DNA of 64,000 nt from Burkholderiaceae bacterium. GTDB taxonomy: Bacteria > Pseudomonadota > Gammaproteobacteria > Burkholderiales > Burkholderiaceae_C. Where the stretch lies: positions 1-64,000 of the forward strand of contig JADMJJ010000014.1 of assembly GCA_018780645.1 (NCBI GenBank), written 5' to 3'. The translations under genes and the position numbers were made by a program. This document shows positions 1-8,135 of this stretch, one piece after another. Positions within the stretch are counted from its first letter, which is position 1. Each line of letters starts with the position of its first letter. Under the pieces are notes generated by a model. The model ran no database searches. It saw nothing but the letters and a program-made list of their open reading frames with translations, and was not told where the DNA came from.

Positions 1-30
1 CCCCCCTCTCCTCCAAGAAGTAAGGAAACA

Positions 31-53
31 CGGGCCCTAGCGGCCCGTTTTCC
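31..53 (+). terminator. Rho-independent terminator
   Basis: A six-base-pair GC stem (CGGGCC at 31-36 with GGCCCG at 42-47, loop CTAGC) is followed by TTTTCC. It reads as a plus-strand terminator for a transcript that enters from the left of the window. No gene lies between the window edge and this hairpin. Confidence 0.65.
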
Positions 54-56
54 ATT

Positions 57-346
57 TCTGCCCACCATCTTTCCCATCAGGCAACGGGCACAGTGTCGAC
101 TGGCACCATAGACTCGAATCTGGCAGACCACGTACAGGGCATAGAAAAGGACCCGATCCTTGCGAATCGGGTCCTTTTTTCGCTTCCCCGAAGTGATGTT
201 CGCGAATCAGAGGGAGGGTTGCGACGATTCAAAGCTTGGGTGTCTGCCGGGGGAAGGCGCATGTCGAAAGACATCTCCGCAGTGCGGGCTTCCTTGCTTG
301 CAAGTTGATACGCTCAGGCGCCTGCCTGATGGAGACGCTCCGGCAT
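57..346. other. Intergenic stretch without a supported gene
   Basis: I see no convincing coding sequence here. The short open frames on both strands have arginine- and proline-rich translations and no family resemblance. The only structured element is the strong terminator at 145-181. The roughly 90 bases between the two terminators could hold a small transcript, but nothing in the sequence identifies one. Confidence 0.5.
145..181 (+). terminator. Strong Rho-independent terminator
   Basis: A nine-base-pair stem (GGACCCGAT at 149-157 with ATCGGGTCC at 166-174) is extended by A/T pairs and ends in a run of seven T residues. The T-run marks it as plus-strand. It comes only about 100 bases after the first terminator with no reading frame between, so it may end a short non-coding transcript. 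Confidence 0.8.
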
Positions 347-541
347 CTAGTTCAATGACGCTTGCGGCCCCTGCTGGCTGGCCTTCCAGGCCTCTTCCCA
401 TTCCTGCCAGGGAATCAGGCTGACCTCCATGCCGTCGGTGCAGGGGGCTGCATCTTTGCTCGCAGGCACCAGCCACAGGCCGGAGCCCTGCGCGAGGCGG
501 GTCAGGATGTTGGGGCTGGTCGATTGCGCGGTGGTGGTCAT
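347..541 (-). CDS. Small hypothetical protein, 64 aa
   Basis: This is a short minus-strand frame with good codon use. Its product starts MTTTAQST and ends in a Trp/Glu-rich tail (WQEWEEAWKAS). I chose the start at 541 because a GAGG stretch lies at a suitable distance upstream. An in-frame ATG at 562 adds seven residues, and the longest frame begins at 634. There is no signal peptide, membrane segment or recognisable domain. It lies downstream of the hemerythrin gene on the same strand, with a gap of about 160 bases. Function is unknown, and it may not be expressed. Confidence 0.45.
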   Translation of the reverse strand: MTTTAQSTSPNILTRLAQGSGLWLVPASKDAAPCTDGMEVSLIPWQEWEEAWKASQQGPQASLN

Positions 542-702
542 GCTTGCCTCGCTACTTGCCATGCCGCCATCTTCAATCAGGCGGGGCCGTCCATCCATCC
601 TTCTGAAGGGGGCCCCCAAATGGGGGAAGCCCATCCAAGTTGTTCAGCACCGCGGTCGTGTCGTCAACGGTCCCGTACCCCCGCGCGGCCGATAGCATCA
701 AC

Positions 703-1170
703 TCAGCAGGCCTGCGACCCGCAGCCGTGCAGCGCTTGTTCGGGCAGGTGCTCGGGCCTGTGCACCAGGCCGGTCGCGGGATCGAAGGCCACATGGCGCA
801 GATGCTGGGCCAGCGAGGCGTCCATGCTCTGGGCATGCTGTGGGAACCAGATGGCGAGCTCGGCAGCCATCTGGCGCACGATGTCCAGGCGGCCGCCGCG
901 GCCCAGCCGGGCACCTTCCTGCATCACCTGCAGCACGGCCCTGTGCTGGGTGCTGTGGCAGTTGCCGGCGGCGAAGCGGGTGGCCTGCATCCAGTCGTCC
1001 TCCTGGCCGAAATGCTGTTCGGTGTGGGCGACCAGGGCGTCCCAGGCGAGCAGCAGCTGCGCATCGCCGGCCTGCTCGACGGCGGACAGCAGCTCGACGA
1101 ATTCGATGTGTGTTTGGTCCATCGCCGGTAGGTCCAGGGCCAGCGCTTCGGACCATTGCAGCGCGCTCAT
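703..1170 (-). CDS. Bacteriohemerythrin
   Basis: The product is a 155-residue single-domain hemerythrin, the usual length for bacteriohemerythrins. The di-iron ligand pattern is complete: His21, His53, Glu57, His72, His76, His112 and Asp117, in the order expected for the four-helix fold. The family binds O2 reversibly at a carboxylate-bridged di-iron site and serves in O2 storage, delivery or sensing. The ATG at 1170 overlaps the stop codon of the upstream flavin hydroxylase by four bases, so the two are translationally coupled. The partner consumes O2, so delivery of O2 to that reaction or to nearby respiratory enzymes is a reasonable inference. Confidence 0.93.
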   Translation of the reverse strand: MSALQWSEALALDLPAMDQTHIEFVELLSAVEQAGDAQLLLAWDALVAHTEQHFGQEDDWMQATRFAAGNCHSTQHRAVLQVMQEGARLGRGGRLDIVRQMAAELAIWFPQHAQSMDASLAQHLRHVAFDPATGLVHRPEHLPEQALHGCGSQAC

Positions 1171-2417
1171 GCCCGGCCTCCGGCCAAAGGGGCGGCATGG
1201 CTGGCGCCGGTCAGCTGGCGTCTGATGGCCGACTTGATCAGCGCGCTGAACGGCGGCACCCGCTCCGCTACGGTCAGCAGCAGCTGGCGTGTGCGCTTGG
1301 GCAGCGCACGTTCGTCGCTGAACAGCGAGACCAGGGCATTGGTGCCCAGATAGACGGGCAGCGTGGTGCGGCGGTGCTCGCGCTCGTAGGCCTGCAGCGC
1401 GGGCAGCGCGCCGAGGTCGCGGCCGGCCGCATGGGCGGTGCGCAGCTCGCGCGCCAGCACCTCGACGCCGTACAGGCCGAAGTTCCAGCCATGGGCGGTG
1501 ACCGGGTGCATGCCCACCGCGGCGTCGCCGATCAGCGCGAAGCGCGGCGCGGCGAAGCGGTGGGCATAGACACCCACCAGCGGATAGTGCTGGCGCGGGC
1601 CGGCGGCCTGCACCGCCCCGAGCCTGCCCTCGGCCTGCTGGGCGATGCGTGCAGCGAACTCGTTGTCGGACAGGGCCAGCCATTCGGTGGCCTGGTTGCC
1701 GGGCACGGTCACCACGGCCGAGCAGTGGCGGCCGCTCATCGGCAGCAGGGCCAGCGTGTTGCCATAGCGGAAGCACTCCCAGGCAATGCCCTGGTGATCG
1801 CGCTCGTGGGCGATGGGGCCCACGACGACGCTGCGGCCGAAGTCATGCATAGCGGCGCCGATGCCGGCCAGCCGGCGCGATTGCGACAGGCGGCTGTCGG
1901 CGGCCACCAGCAGTGGAGCGCTGAACTCCCGACCATCGTCGAGCCGGACGCTGGCGCGGTCGGTGACGACGCTCAAGGCGCTGACCCGCGCCTCGCATAG
2001 CAGGCGCACCGCCGGGCGGCTGCTGGCCGCCCGCAACGCGGCGCGGCGGATACGGTGATTCGGCACCAGCCAGCCCAGCGGCGCGTCGCCGCCGGCCTCG
2101 GGCTCGAAGCGCAGCATGGACGGGCCGCCGCCATCGATCACGCGGGCCTCGCGCAGCGGCGCGATGTCGGCCTGCGGCAGCCGCTGCCACAGGCCCAGGG
2201 CCTCCATCACGCGCCGGGCACGATGCGTCATTGCGATCTCGCGCCCGTCGTCGGCGGGCTCGGCCAAGCTGGCGTGCGCGGCCTGCTCGAGCAGCAGCAC
2301 GCTCATGCCGGCATCGGCCAGCGCGCAGGCCAGGGCCAGGCCGGCCGGGCCGGCGCCGATGATCAGCACGTCGGCATCGTGGCGGGAAGTGGGGGCGGTC
2401 ATGTTCATGGCCGGCAT
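1167..2417 (-). CDS. ubiM: UbiH/UbiM-type FAD-dependent ubiquinone hydroxylase
   Basis: A 416-residue aromatic flavin monooxygenase. The N-terminal dinucleotide fold (IIGAGPAGLALA, about residues 19-30) is followed near residue 60 by DGREIAMTH, and the C-terminal FAD site is ALIGDAAVGMHPVTAHG, about residues 300-316. The family adds hydroxyl groups to the ubiquinone ring using O2 and NAD(P)H. LGWLVPNH and MHDFGRS resemble UbiM, the broad-specificity hydroxylase known from Neisseria and other betaproteobacteria, more than UbiH or UbiF; this is from memory, not alignment. Starts at 2408 and 2402 are also possible. It overlaps the downstream hemerythrin gene by four bases. Confidence 0.78.
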   Translation of the reverse strand: MPAMNMTAPTSRHDADVLIIGAGPAGLALACALADAGMSVLLLEQAAHASLAEPADDGREIAMTHRARRVMEALGLWQRLPQADIAPLREARVIDGGGPSMLRFEPEAGGDAPLGWLVPNHRIRRAALRAASSRPAVRLLCEARVSALSVVTDRASVRLDDGREFSAPLLVAADSRLSQSRRLAGIGAAMHDFGRSVVVGPIAHERDHQGIAWECFRYGNTLALLPMSGRHCSAVVTVPGNQATEWLALSDNEFAARIAQQAEGRLGAVQAAGPRQHYPLVGVYAHRFAAPRFALIGDAAVGMHPVTAHGWNFGLYGVEVLARELRTAHAAGRDLGALPALQAYEREHRRTTLPVYLGTNALVSLFSDERALPKRTRQLLLTVAERVPPFSALIKSAIRRQLTGASHAAPLAGGRA

Positions 2418-2506
2418 GCTGGCCTGTCGGCACGCGCCTGGCCTTGACCGGGGTCAACCGTTGGTGCTTTGCCTGCCGCGGCCGTTTTCGAGCACACTGC
2501 CCAGCC

Positions 2507-3715
2507 ATGGCGCATATTCATCTGAGTTGGGAAATGGGCGGCGGCCTGGGCCATGCCGGGCGGCTGAAGCCGCTGGCGCAGGCCCTGCTGGCGCGTGGGC
2601 ATCGGGTCAGCATGAGCCTGCGCGATCTGGTGCACACGCACCGCCTGCTGGCCGATCTGGATGTGCCCAAGCTGCAGGCGCCGGTGTGGCTGCACCGCGC
2701 CGTGGGTCTGCCGCCGACGCAGGCCAATCTGGCCGAGATCCTGCTCGGCTGCGGCTATCTGGAAGCGAATGCCATCGAGGGTCTGGTGGAAGGGTGGCGC
2801 CGGATGTTCGGCCTGCTGCAGCCCGATCTGCTGGTGGCGGACTATGCGCCTACCGCCGTGCTGGCGGCGCGCTCGATAGGTTTGCGCTGCGCCACCCTGG
2901 GCATTGGTTTCTACATGCCGCCACAGGGCCAGGACTTGCCACCGCTGCGCGACTGGGAGCCGGTACAGGAGCAGCGCATGGCCGCCGCCGAGGCCAGGGT
3001 ATTGGCCAGTGCCAACACGGTGCTGGCCCTGCATGGTGCGCCGCCGTTCGCGCGCGCCAGTGACCTGCTGCTGGGCGATGCCCCGCTGCTGTGCACCTGG
3101 CCCGAGTTGGACCACTATGCGCGAAGCCACTTGCCCGAGGGCGCGCGCTGGCACGGCCCCAACTTCCTGCCGCAGACCGGCGAGTCACCGCAGTGGCCGG
3201 CGGGCGATGGCCCCAGAGTTTTCGCTTATCTGAAGACCGAGCATCCCGATCATGCCGCGCTGCTGCAGGCCCTCGCGGATGCCGGTTGCCGCACGCTCTG
3301 CTATCTGCCCGAGGTGGCGGCCGGCAAGCCCGCGCCGGTGCGCAGCTCCTTGATCCACTATGCGGCCGGGCCGGTGTCGCTGGGCGAGGCTTTCGCTGAT
3401 TGCGCGCTGTGCATCTGCCATGCTGGGGAGGCGACCCTGGTGCAGGCGCTGCTGGCCGGGGTGCCGGTGCTGCTGCTGCCGATGCAGACCGAGCAGTTCC
3501 TGATGTCGCGCCGCGTGGCCCAGACCGGCGCCGGCGTCAATGCGGCCCTGCTGCGGCGACCGCTGGACTGGCGTGCGCTGCTGCGCCGCCTGCTTGATGA
3601 TCCGGCCTACGCTGAAGCGGCGGCCGCCTTCGCCCTGCGCTATGCCGGCTTCAACCAGGCGCAGCAGGTGCAGGATCTGGTCGATGCGTTCGAGCAGCAG
3701 TTGATGCTGGCCTGA
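2507..3715 (+). CDS. Glycosyltransferase, UGT/MGT-like (GT1 type)
   Basis: A 402-residue protein with the two-domain GT-B layout. A glycine-rich N-terminal loop (GGGLGHAGRLKPLAQALLARGH, quoted in part: GGGLGHAGRLKPL) is followed by a C-terminal donor-site segment around residues 303-325 with CHAGEATLVQALLAGVPV. This resembles the HGG..T..eal..GvP signature of nucleotide-sugar glycosyltransferases, with Gly-Glu replacing the second Gly. No signal peptide is present. The ATG at 2507 begins MAHIHLSWEMG, where homology to the fold begins; frames extending upstream to 2444 are not needed. It is divergent from ubiM and ends at a shared bidirectional terminator. Acceptor and donor sugars cannot be read from the sequence. 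Confidence 0.75.
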   Translation: MAHIHLSWEMGGGLGHAGRLKPLAQALLARGHRVSMSLRDLVHTHRLLADLDVPKLQAPVWLHRAVGLPPTQANLAEILLGCGYLEANAIEGLVEGWRRMFGLLQPDLLVADYAPTAVLAARSIGLRCATLGIGFYMPPQGQDLPPLRDWEPVQEQRMAAAEARVLASANTVLALHGAPPFARASDLLLGDAPLLCTWPELDHYARSHLPEGARWHGPNFLPQTGESPQWPAGDGPRVFAYLKTEHPDHAALLQALADAGCRTLCYLPEVAAGKPAPVRSSLIHYAAGPVSLGEAFADCALCICHAGEATLVQALLAGVPVLLLPMQTEQFLMSRRVAQTGAGVNAALLRRPLDWRALLRRLLDDPAYAEAAAAFALRYAGFNQAQQVQDLVDAFEQQLMLA

Positions 3716-3721
3716 ATGACA

Positions 3722-3741
3722 AAGAGGCCTTGCGGCCTCTT
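3722..3741. terminator. Bidirectional terminator between convergent genes
   Basis: A perfect eight-base-pair stem (AAGAGGCC at 3722-3729 with GGCCTCTT at 3734-3741, loop TTGC) sits between the stop codons of the glycosyltransferase gene (plus) and the PEP-CTERM gene (minus). The A/T ends let it work in both directions. Confidence 0.75.
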
Positions 3742-3749
3742 CAGTGACA

Positions 3750-4778
3750 TCAGACGGCTCTTCGGCGTCGTCGCGCCGCCCAGCCCAGTACGCCCAGGCC
3801 GCCCAGCAGCATCGCGTAGGTCGCAGGTTCCGGCACCGGTTGCAGGCTCACCGAGCCGTAGCCGGGGTTCCCCGAGATACTGGCGTAGAACTTGTCGTCC
3901 GGGCCGAATCGTATCTCGAAGGGATCGCCCGAGCTGGCATGCGAGCCGCTGACCGTGCCCGGCACCCAGTACCCCGGCACATCGATCACGGTGCCGGGCG
4001 GTTGGGTGCCGCAGCCATAGCCGTAGCCGTAGGCACCGCAATCGCCATAGACATACCAGCCCTCGGGTACGGTGAAGGTGGTGGGTTCGACCCAGCGGTC
4101 ATCCCCGGCGGCCGAGACGCCATTGGCGAAGGTTGTCAGTTCGTAGCTCAGCTCGAAGCTCTCGCCGGCATTGATCACGCCGAGGTCGATTTCGCGTGTC
4201 ACGCCCAGCACGGAGTACAAGGTGCCGGAGCCGGCGTAGAGGCTGGTGTCGCCGCCAAAGGAGGCGGTGGTGCCCAGCTCATCGCTGCGCAGCGTGGCCG
4301 AGCTGTCCCAGATGGAGTCGCTGCCTTTCTTCACGTCGAACTTCAGGCCGGCCTCCACATACTGGCCGGCGCCCAGGGCCGAGCCGATGTCGTTCTGCAC
4401 CATGCCCGGTGTGATCGAGAAGGTGAACTTGGCACTCTGCGCGACGGCGCTGCTGTTGGTGACGGTCTGTACCAGCTTGAAGCCGCCACTGACCTGGTAG
4501 ATGCCCATGCCTGAGGAGCGGCTGCCGAAGTCGCCCGAGGTCGAGCCGTAGCTGTGCAGGCCGACGTTGCTGGTGCCGAGACCCTCGAATTGCAGCACAT
4601 CGACCGACGAATTGGGCGGGAAGGACGAGAGCAGATTCGTCGTCGCCCCGCCGTTCATCGAGAAGGCGCCGGTGGCGTCCATGGCGGTGACCTGGGCCAG
4701 GGCGGCGGCGCCCAGCAAGGCCAGGGTGGCGGCCACTGCGGTCTGGCGCAGCAGCGGGTGAGAGGCGTGGCGGTGCAT
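3750..4778 (-). CDS. PEP-CTERM sorting domain protein
   Basis: A 342-residue exported protein. Residues 1-29 form a signal peptide ending ALAQ. The C-terminus has the full PEP-CTERM signal: VPEPATYAML, a hydrophobic stretch (LLGGLGVLGWAA) and the basic tail RRRRR. The family is exported by Sec and processed at the envelope by an exosortase, often in exopolysaccharide-producing cells. No exosortase gene is in this window. The middle is Ser/Thr/Gly-rich and beta-like, with a Tyr/Gly-rich patch containing Cys near residues 245-256 (GDCGAYGYGYGCG). The mature domain matches nothing I can name. Confidence 0.9.
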   Translation of the reverse strand: MHRHASHPLLRQTAVAATLALLGAAALAQVTAMDATGAFSMNGGATTNLLSSFPPNSSVDVLQFEGLGTSNVGLHSYGSTSGDFGSRSSGMGIYQVSGGFKLVQTVTNSSAVAQSAKFTFSITPGMVQNDIGSALGAGQYVEAGLKFDVKKGSDSIWDSSATLRSDELGTTASFGGDTSLYAGSGTLYSVLGVTREIDLGVINAGESFELSYELTTFANGVSAAGDDRWVEPTTFTVPEGWYVYGDCGAYGYGYGCGTQPPGTVIDVPGYWVPGTVSGSHASSGDPFEIRFGPDDKFYASISGNPGYGSVSLQPVPEPATYAMLLGGLGVLGWAARRRRRAV

Positions 4779-4894
4779 GGGCGGAACTCCGGTCAGCGTG
4801 TGGAATTGATCACGATTCTGCGCGCCGGGCCGGGTCTTGCCTGCCCCCGGGTCGCGGGGGGGGCGCTTGAGCTGTTTGGCCCAGCGAATCTGCG

Positions 4895-5311
4895 TTAGGG
4901 CCGAATATAGGCGTAACCCTGCTTCTGCAGCTTGGCCAGGCGCACCACGCCGGAGGGGGTGAAGCCGGCCTCGGGAATGAACTGGTCCTTCTTCAGGCTG
5001 CGGTTCTTCAAGGTGATCTCGCAGATCTCGAACTTGACACCGCGCCCCACCAGCTCCTGCACGGCGATCTCGTAGGGGTTGCCGTTGCGGTCCTTGGCGT
5101 CCTGCATCAGGAAGTCGATGCCCTGGGCATGGGTGACCACGGTGATCTGCGCCGTCGGGTCGGTGTCCAGATGGTTCTTGACATTGCGCAGGCCGCCCAG
5201 GGCCTGGGTCGCAGAATCGCTGATGTGATAGACGACCTTGTCTTGCGCCCAGGCATGGGCTGGCAGCAGCGTCAGCAGGACGAGGGTGAGGGCAGCGAAG
5301 AGGCTTTTCAT
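4895..5311 (-). CDS. Secreted DsrE-family protein
   Basis: A 138-residue protein with a signal peptide (residues 1-22, ending AWAQ) and a DsrE/DsrF-like fold. The segment from residue 25 (KVVYHISD) through ITVVTHAQGIDFL to GVKFEICEITL carries a single Cys97 where DsrE relatives place theirs. The start at 5311 gives a perfect signal peptide; the longer frame to 5407 adds an implausible leader. Cytoplasmic DsrE proteins move sulfur between carriers. Secreted single-Cys versions are common in betaproteobacteria but their role is poorly defined. It is divergent from the sensor kinase gene at 5476. Confidence 0.82.
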   Translation of the reverse strand: MKSLFAALTLVLLTLLPAHAWAQDKVVYHISDSATQALGGLRNVKNHLDTDPTAQITVVTHAQGIDFLMQDAKDRNGNPYEIAVQELVGRGVKFEICEITLKNRSLKKDQFIPEAGFTPSGVVRLAKLQKQGYAYIRP

Positions 5312-5475
5312 GGCTCGGCTCCAGGTGGACGGATGCCCGAGCTTACTGTGCCTTGCCCACCGGCGTTGCGGGCAGGCCATAGCCACGCCGCCGTTCATGG
5401 GCGGCAAACCGTCATTCGTCGCAGCAAACCCGCGCGAAGCTTGGAAGGCGGGTGCGCAGACGTTATGGTGCAGTC

Positions 5476-6582
5476 ATGGACTCTCCCAGCACGGCCTCGG
5501 CCCTCTCGTCTCAGGCGCCCACCCAGCCCAGTGGGCGCGCCGGCTTTCTGGCCTCGCTGACGCCATCGCGTCTGGCGTTCACGCTGGCGCTGGCCTTTGT
5601 CGCCGCCGCTCTGCTGAACCCGATCTTCATCACCTCCTTCCCGGTGCTGCTGGGGCGCACGCTGTTCATTGGCGTGCTGAGCCTGGTGACCTTCTCCGCG
5701 GCCGGCCAGTGGCCGCGCCGCCTGCCGGGCTGGATGCCGCGATGGGTGGTACAGGTGCTGGTGGTGGCCCTGACCCTGCCGCTGGCCACCTTCCTGGTCT
5801 ATCTGCTGGCGGTTGACGGCGATGTGCCTGCCCTGCTGCGCCACGAGGGGCGGCTCAGCGGTCTGTTCTGGATCGCCGGCACCGGGCTGATCGTCGGTCC
5901 GCTACTGGCCCTGGCCGCGCTGTACCGCGAGCGCGACGCGCAGGCTCGCTCGCAGGCCCTTCATTTCGAGCTGGAGAAGAGCCAGCTGGAGCGCCAGGCG
6001 CTTGATGCCCGGCTGCGGCTGATGCAGGCCCAGGTCGAGCCGCACTTTCTGTTCAATACGCTCGCCAATGTGCGCACCCTGGTCGACACCGGTTCGCCGC
6101 AGGCCGGCCCGGTGCTGGGCAGCCTGATCGCCTATCTGCGCGGTGCCATGCCCCGGCTCAAGGAGCAGGCGGCCAGCCTCGGTGACGAGCTGACCCTGGT
6201 GCGCGCCTACCTGGAGCTGATGCATATGCGCATGCCGGATCGGCTGCAGTTCACCGTCGATGTGCCAACGGAGCTGGAGGGGCTGCGCTTTCCGCCAATG
6301 GCCCTGCTGACGCTGGTGGAGAACGCGGTGCGCCACGGCGTCGACCCGAGCGAGCAGGGCGGCCGCATCGAGGTTGGCGCCCAGCGCGATGCGCGCACCG
6401 GTCTGGTCAGCCTGTGGGTGCAGGACAGCGGCGTGGGCATGAGCGAGACCGCCGGCGTCGGCACCGGTCTGCAGAATCTGCGTGAGCGCATGGGCCTGTT
6501 CTTCGGCCCCGAAGCAAGGCTTGAGCTGTCCGAAACCCCACCCCACGGCCTGCGCGCCGAATTGAAGTTCACCCCGCCATGA
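5476..6582 (+). CDS. LytS/AlgZ-type sensor histidine kinase
   Basis: A 368-residue membrane kinase. Four hydrophobic segments lie between about residues 30 and 155, followed by a short coiled stretch and the His_kinase domain of the LytS/YehU class. The phospho-acceptor motif is QVEPHFLFNTLANV, with His190. The ATP-binding part carries NAVRHGV, DSGVGM and GTGLQNLRERM. The family autophosphorylates and passes the phosphate to a LytTR regulator, which is exactly the next gene, overlapping by four bases. There is no extracellular sensor domain, so the membrane segments themselves are the likely input. The start at 5476 is preferred over 5452. Confidence 0.92.
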   Translation: MDSPSTASALSSQAPTQPSGRAGFLASLTPSRLAFTLALAFVAAALLNPIFITSFPVLLGRTLFIGVLSLVTFSAAGQWPRRLPGWMPRWVVQVLVVALTLPLATFLVYLLAVDGDVPALLRHEGRLSGLFWIAGTGLIVGPLLALAALYRERDAQARSQALHFELEKSQLERQALDARLRLMQAQVEPHFLFNTLANVRTLVDTGSPQAGPVLGSLIAYLRGAMPRLKEQAASLGDELTLVRAYLELMHMRMPDRLQFTVDVPTELEGLRFPPMALLTLVENAVRHGVDPSEQGGRIEVGAQRDARTGLVSLWVQDSGVGMSETAGVGTGLQNLRERMGLFFGPEARLELSETPPHGLRAELKFTPP

Positions 6583-7355
6583 GCAACACCCCCGTGACGG
6601 CCCTGGTTGCCGATGATGAACCGCTGCTGCGCGAGAGCCTGATACTCGCGCTGAAGCGGGCCTGGCCCGAGCTGGTGGTTGTGGCCCAGGCACGCAATGG
6701 CCGCGAGGCGCTGGAGCTGTTCGAGGAGCACCAGCCGCAGATCGTCTTCCTGGATGTGCACATGCCGGGGCTCAACGGCATCGAGGCCGCCAAGGGCATA
6801 GCGCGGCGCGCGCAGCTGGTGTTCGTCACGGCGTTCGAGCAGTACGCGCTGGCCGCCTTCGATGAGGGGGCGGTCGACTATCTGGTCAAGCCGGTCGAGG
6901 AGCGGCGGCTGATCGACACGGTGCAGCGGCTGAAGCAGCGGCTGGAGGCGGGCGTTGTGCCCGCGGGCGAGGCCCTGGACGCGGTGCTCGCCCAGCTCTC
7001 GGGGCACTTGCAGCAGCAGCGCAGCGAGCCCTGGCTGCAGTGGATCAAGGCCTCGGTCGGCGCCGCGCTGAAGCTGATCCCGGTGGATCAACTGATCTAC
7101 CTGCGCTCGGATGAAAAGTACACCCTGGTGGTCTGGCCGGAGGGCGAGGCCTTGATACGCACGCCGATCCGCGAACTGGCCGACCAGTTGGACCCGCAGA
7201 TCTTCGCCCAGGTGCACCGCTCGGTGATCGTCAATCTGCGCGAGGTCAGCCACATCACCCGCGGGGCCAACGAGACGGCCGATGTGCACCTGCGTGGCCG
7301 CACCGAGGTGCTGCCGGTGAGCCGCGCCTATCTGCACCTGTTCCGGCAGATGTGA
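6579..7355 (+). CDS. LytTR-family response regulator
   Basis: A 258-residue regulator. The receiver domain covers about residues 5-125, with phospho-acceptor Asp59 in VFLDVHMPGLNG, the Thr switch in FVTAFEQ and the Lys in LVKPVEE. A LytTR DNA-binding domain covers about 150-255 (KLIPVDQLIYLRSDEKYT, FAQVHRSVIVNL). Regulators of this class bind short direct repeats and control envelope, alginate-like or virulence genes. It is translationally coupled to its kinase by an ATGA overlap. Its targets are unknown; the adjacent L,D-transpeptidase genes on the other strand are only a positional suggestion. Confidence 0.95.
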   Translation: MSNTPVTALVADDEPLLRESLILALKRAWPELVVVAQARNGREALELFEEHQPQIVFLDVHMPGLNGIEAAKGIARRAQLVFVTAFEQYALAAFDEGAVDYLVKPVEERRLIDTVQRLKQRLEAGVVPAGEALDAVLAQLSGHLQQQRSEPWLQWIKASVGAALKLIPVDQLIYLRSDEKYTLVVWPEGEALIRTPIRELADQLDPQIFAQVHRSVIVNLREVSHITRGANETADVHLRGRTEVLPVSRAYLHLFRQM

Positions 7356-7367
7356 GATTGGTGGGGC

Positions 7368-8048
7368 TCAGCGCCCGAGCATGGCGAGCTGCCGAGCCTG
7401 AGCGAACAGACTTTGCACCGGCCGCGTCTCCGGCAGCACATAGACCACGCCGCGCTGGCGGCCCAGCACCGGTGCCACTATCGCGTCATAGAAGCCCGGC
7501 CCGACGATCACGCAGCCCAGCGAGATGCGGTTGTCGTCCGGTGTGTCTGACATCAGGCGTTGCGGCCGGCGTTCCTGCGCCGGTGCCGGGCGCAGCCGGT
7601 GAATGGCCAGCGCGGCTTCGTAGCTGAACCAGACCACCGCCTCGCCCTGAACGTTATGTCCCGGCTCCGAGGCAAAGCGGCCGGCCGGGGTGGTGCGCTC
7701 GGCGGGCAGCAGTTGCGCCGGGGTGCGGCCCTCCATATCGTTGAGGCCCTGATCACCGGGTGTCTGGCCCAGCAGGGCCGGCGTGGCGCCGAGCAGCCGG
7801 CCGTTGGCGCCGAACACGAACAGCCGCGCGGCCTTCTTGTCGACGATGGCGAATGGATGACCGTGATGATCGTCCGAGGCCAGCACCCAATGAGCGATCT
7901 GGCGTGTGTCGGAAGACGGGGTTTCTGCACCGAAGTCGGCCAGGGGCTGTGCCTGCGCACGGACGGCCAACAGCGCCAGGCAGACGGCCGCGAGCGGCGC
8001 CCGATGCGTCCGAAGATTGAACAGCTGCTGCACCCCGACCCCTGCCAC
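7368..8048 (-). CDS. L,D-transpeptidase family protein (copy 1)
   Basis: A 226-residue exported protein with a hydrophobic leader (residues 17-33) and a YkuD-like domain. The catalytic region has His150 and Ser176-Leu177-Gly178-Cys179, a form of the SxGC motif whose Cys attacks peptidoglycan stem peptides. The usual second His of SHGC is Leu here. It lies tail to tail with the response regulator gene. The next minus-strand gene is a clear paralog: both share TTPAGRF, the A..IHR/MHR segment and VVYVLPE/IVYVLPE. Such proteins cross-link peptidoglycan or attach proteins to it; some relatives only bind or cut. Confidence 0.82.
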   Translation of the reverse strand: MAGVGVQQLFNLRTHRAPLAAVCLALLAVRAQAQPLADFGAETPSSDTRQIAHWVLASDDHHGHPFAIVDKKAARLFVFGANGRLLGATPALLGQTPGDQGLNDMEGRTPAQLLPAERTTPAGRFASEPGHNVQGEAVVWFSYEAALAIHRLRPAPAQERRPQRLMSDTPDDNRISLGCVIVGPGFYDAIVAPVLGRQRGVVYVLPETRPVQSLFAQARQLAMLGR

Positions 8049-8135
8049 GCGACCGCATCAATAAGCCGGGCATGGGGCCTGGCTCCGATGTCGTCGATGG
8101 TACGCAGGCCGGGGTCGGCGCGGCTGCGCAGGACG

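Noticed and set aside
1-15. The first bases (ending CTCTCCTCCA) resemble the 3' end of a tRNA followed by a terminator
   Set aside because: Only about 15 bases are inside the window, and the base before CCA is T, whereas the serine tRNAs this acceptor resembles have G. Too little to support.
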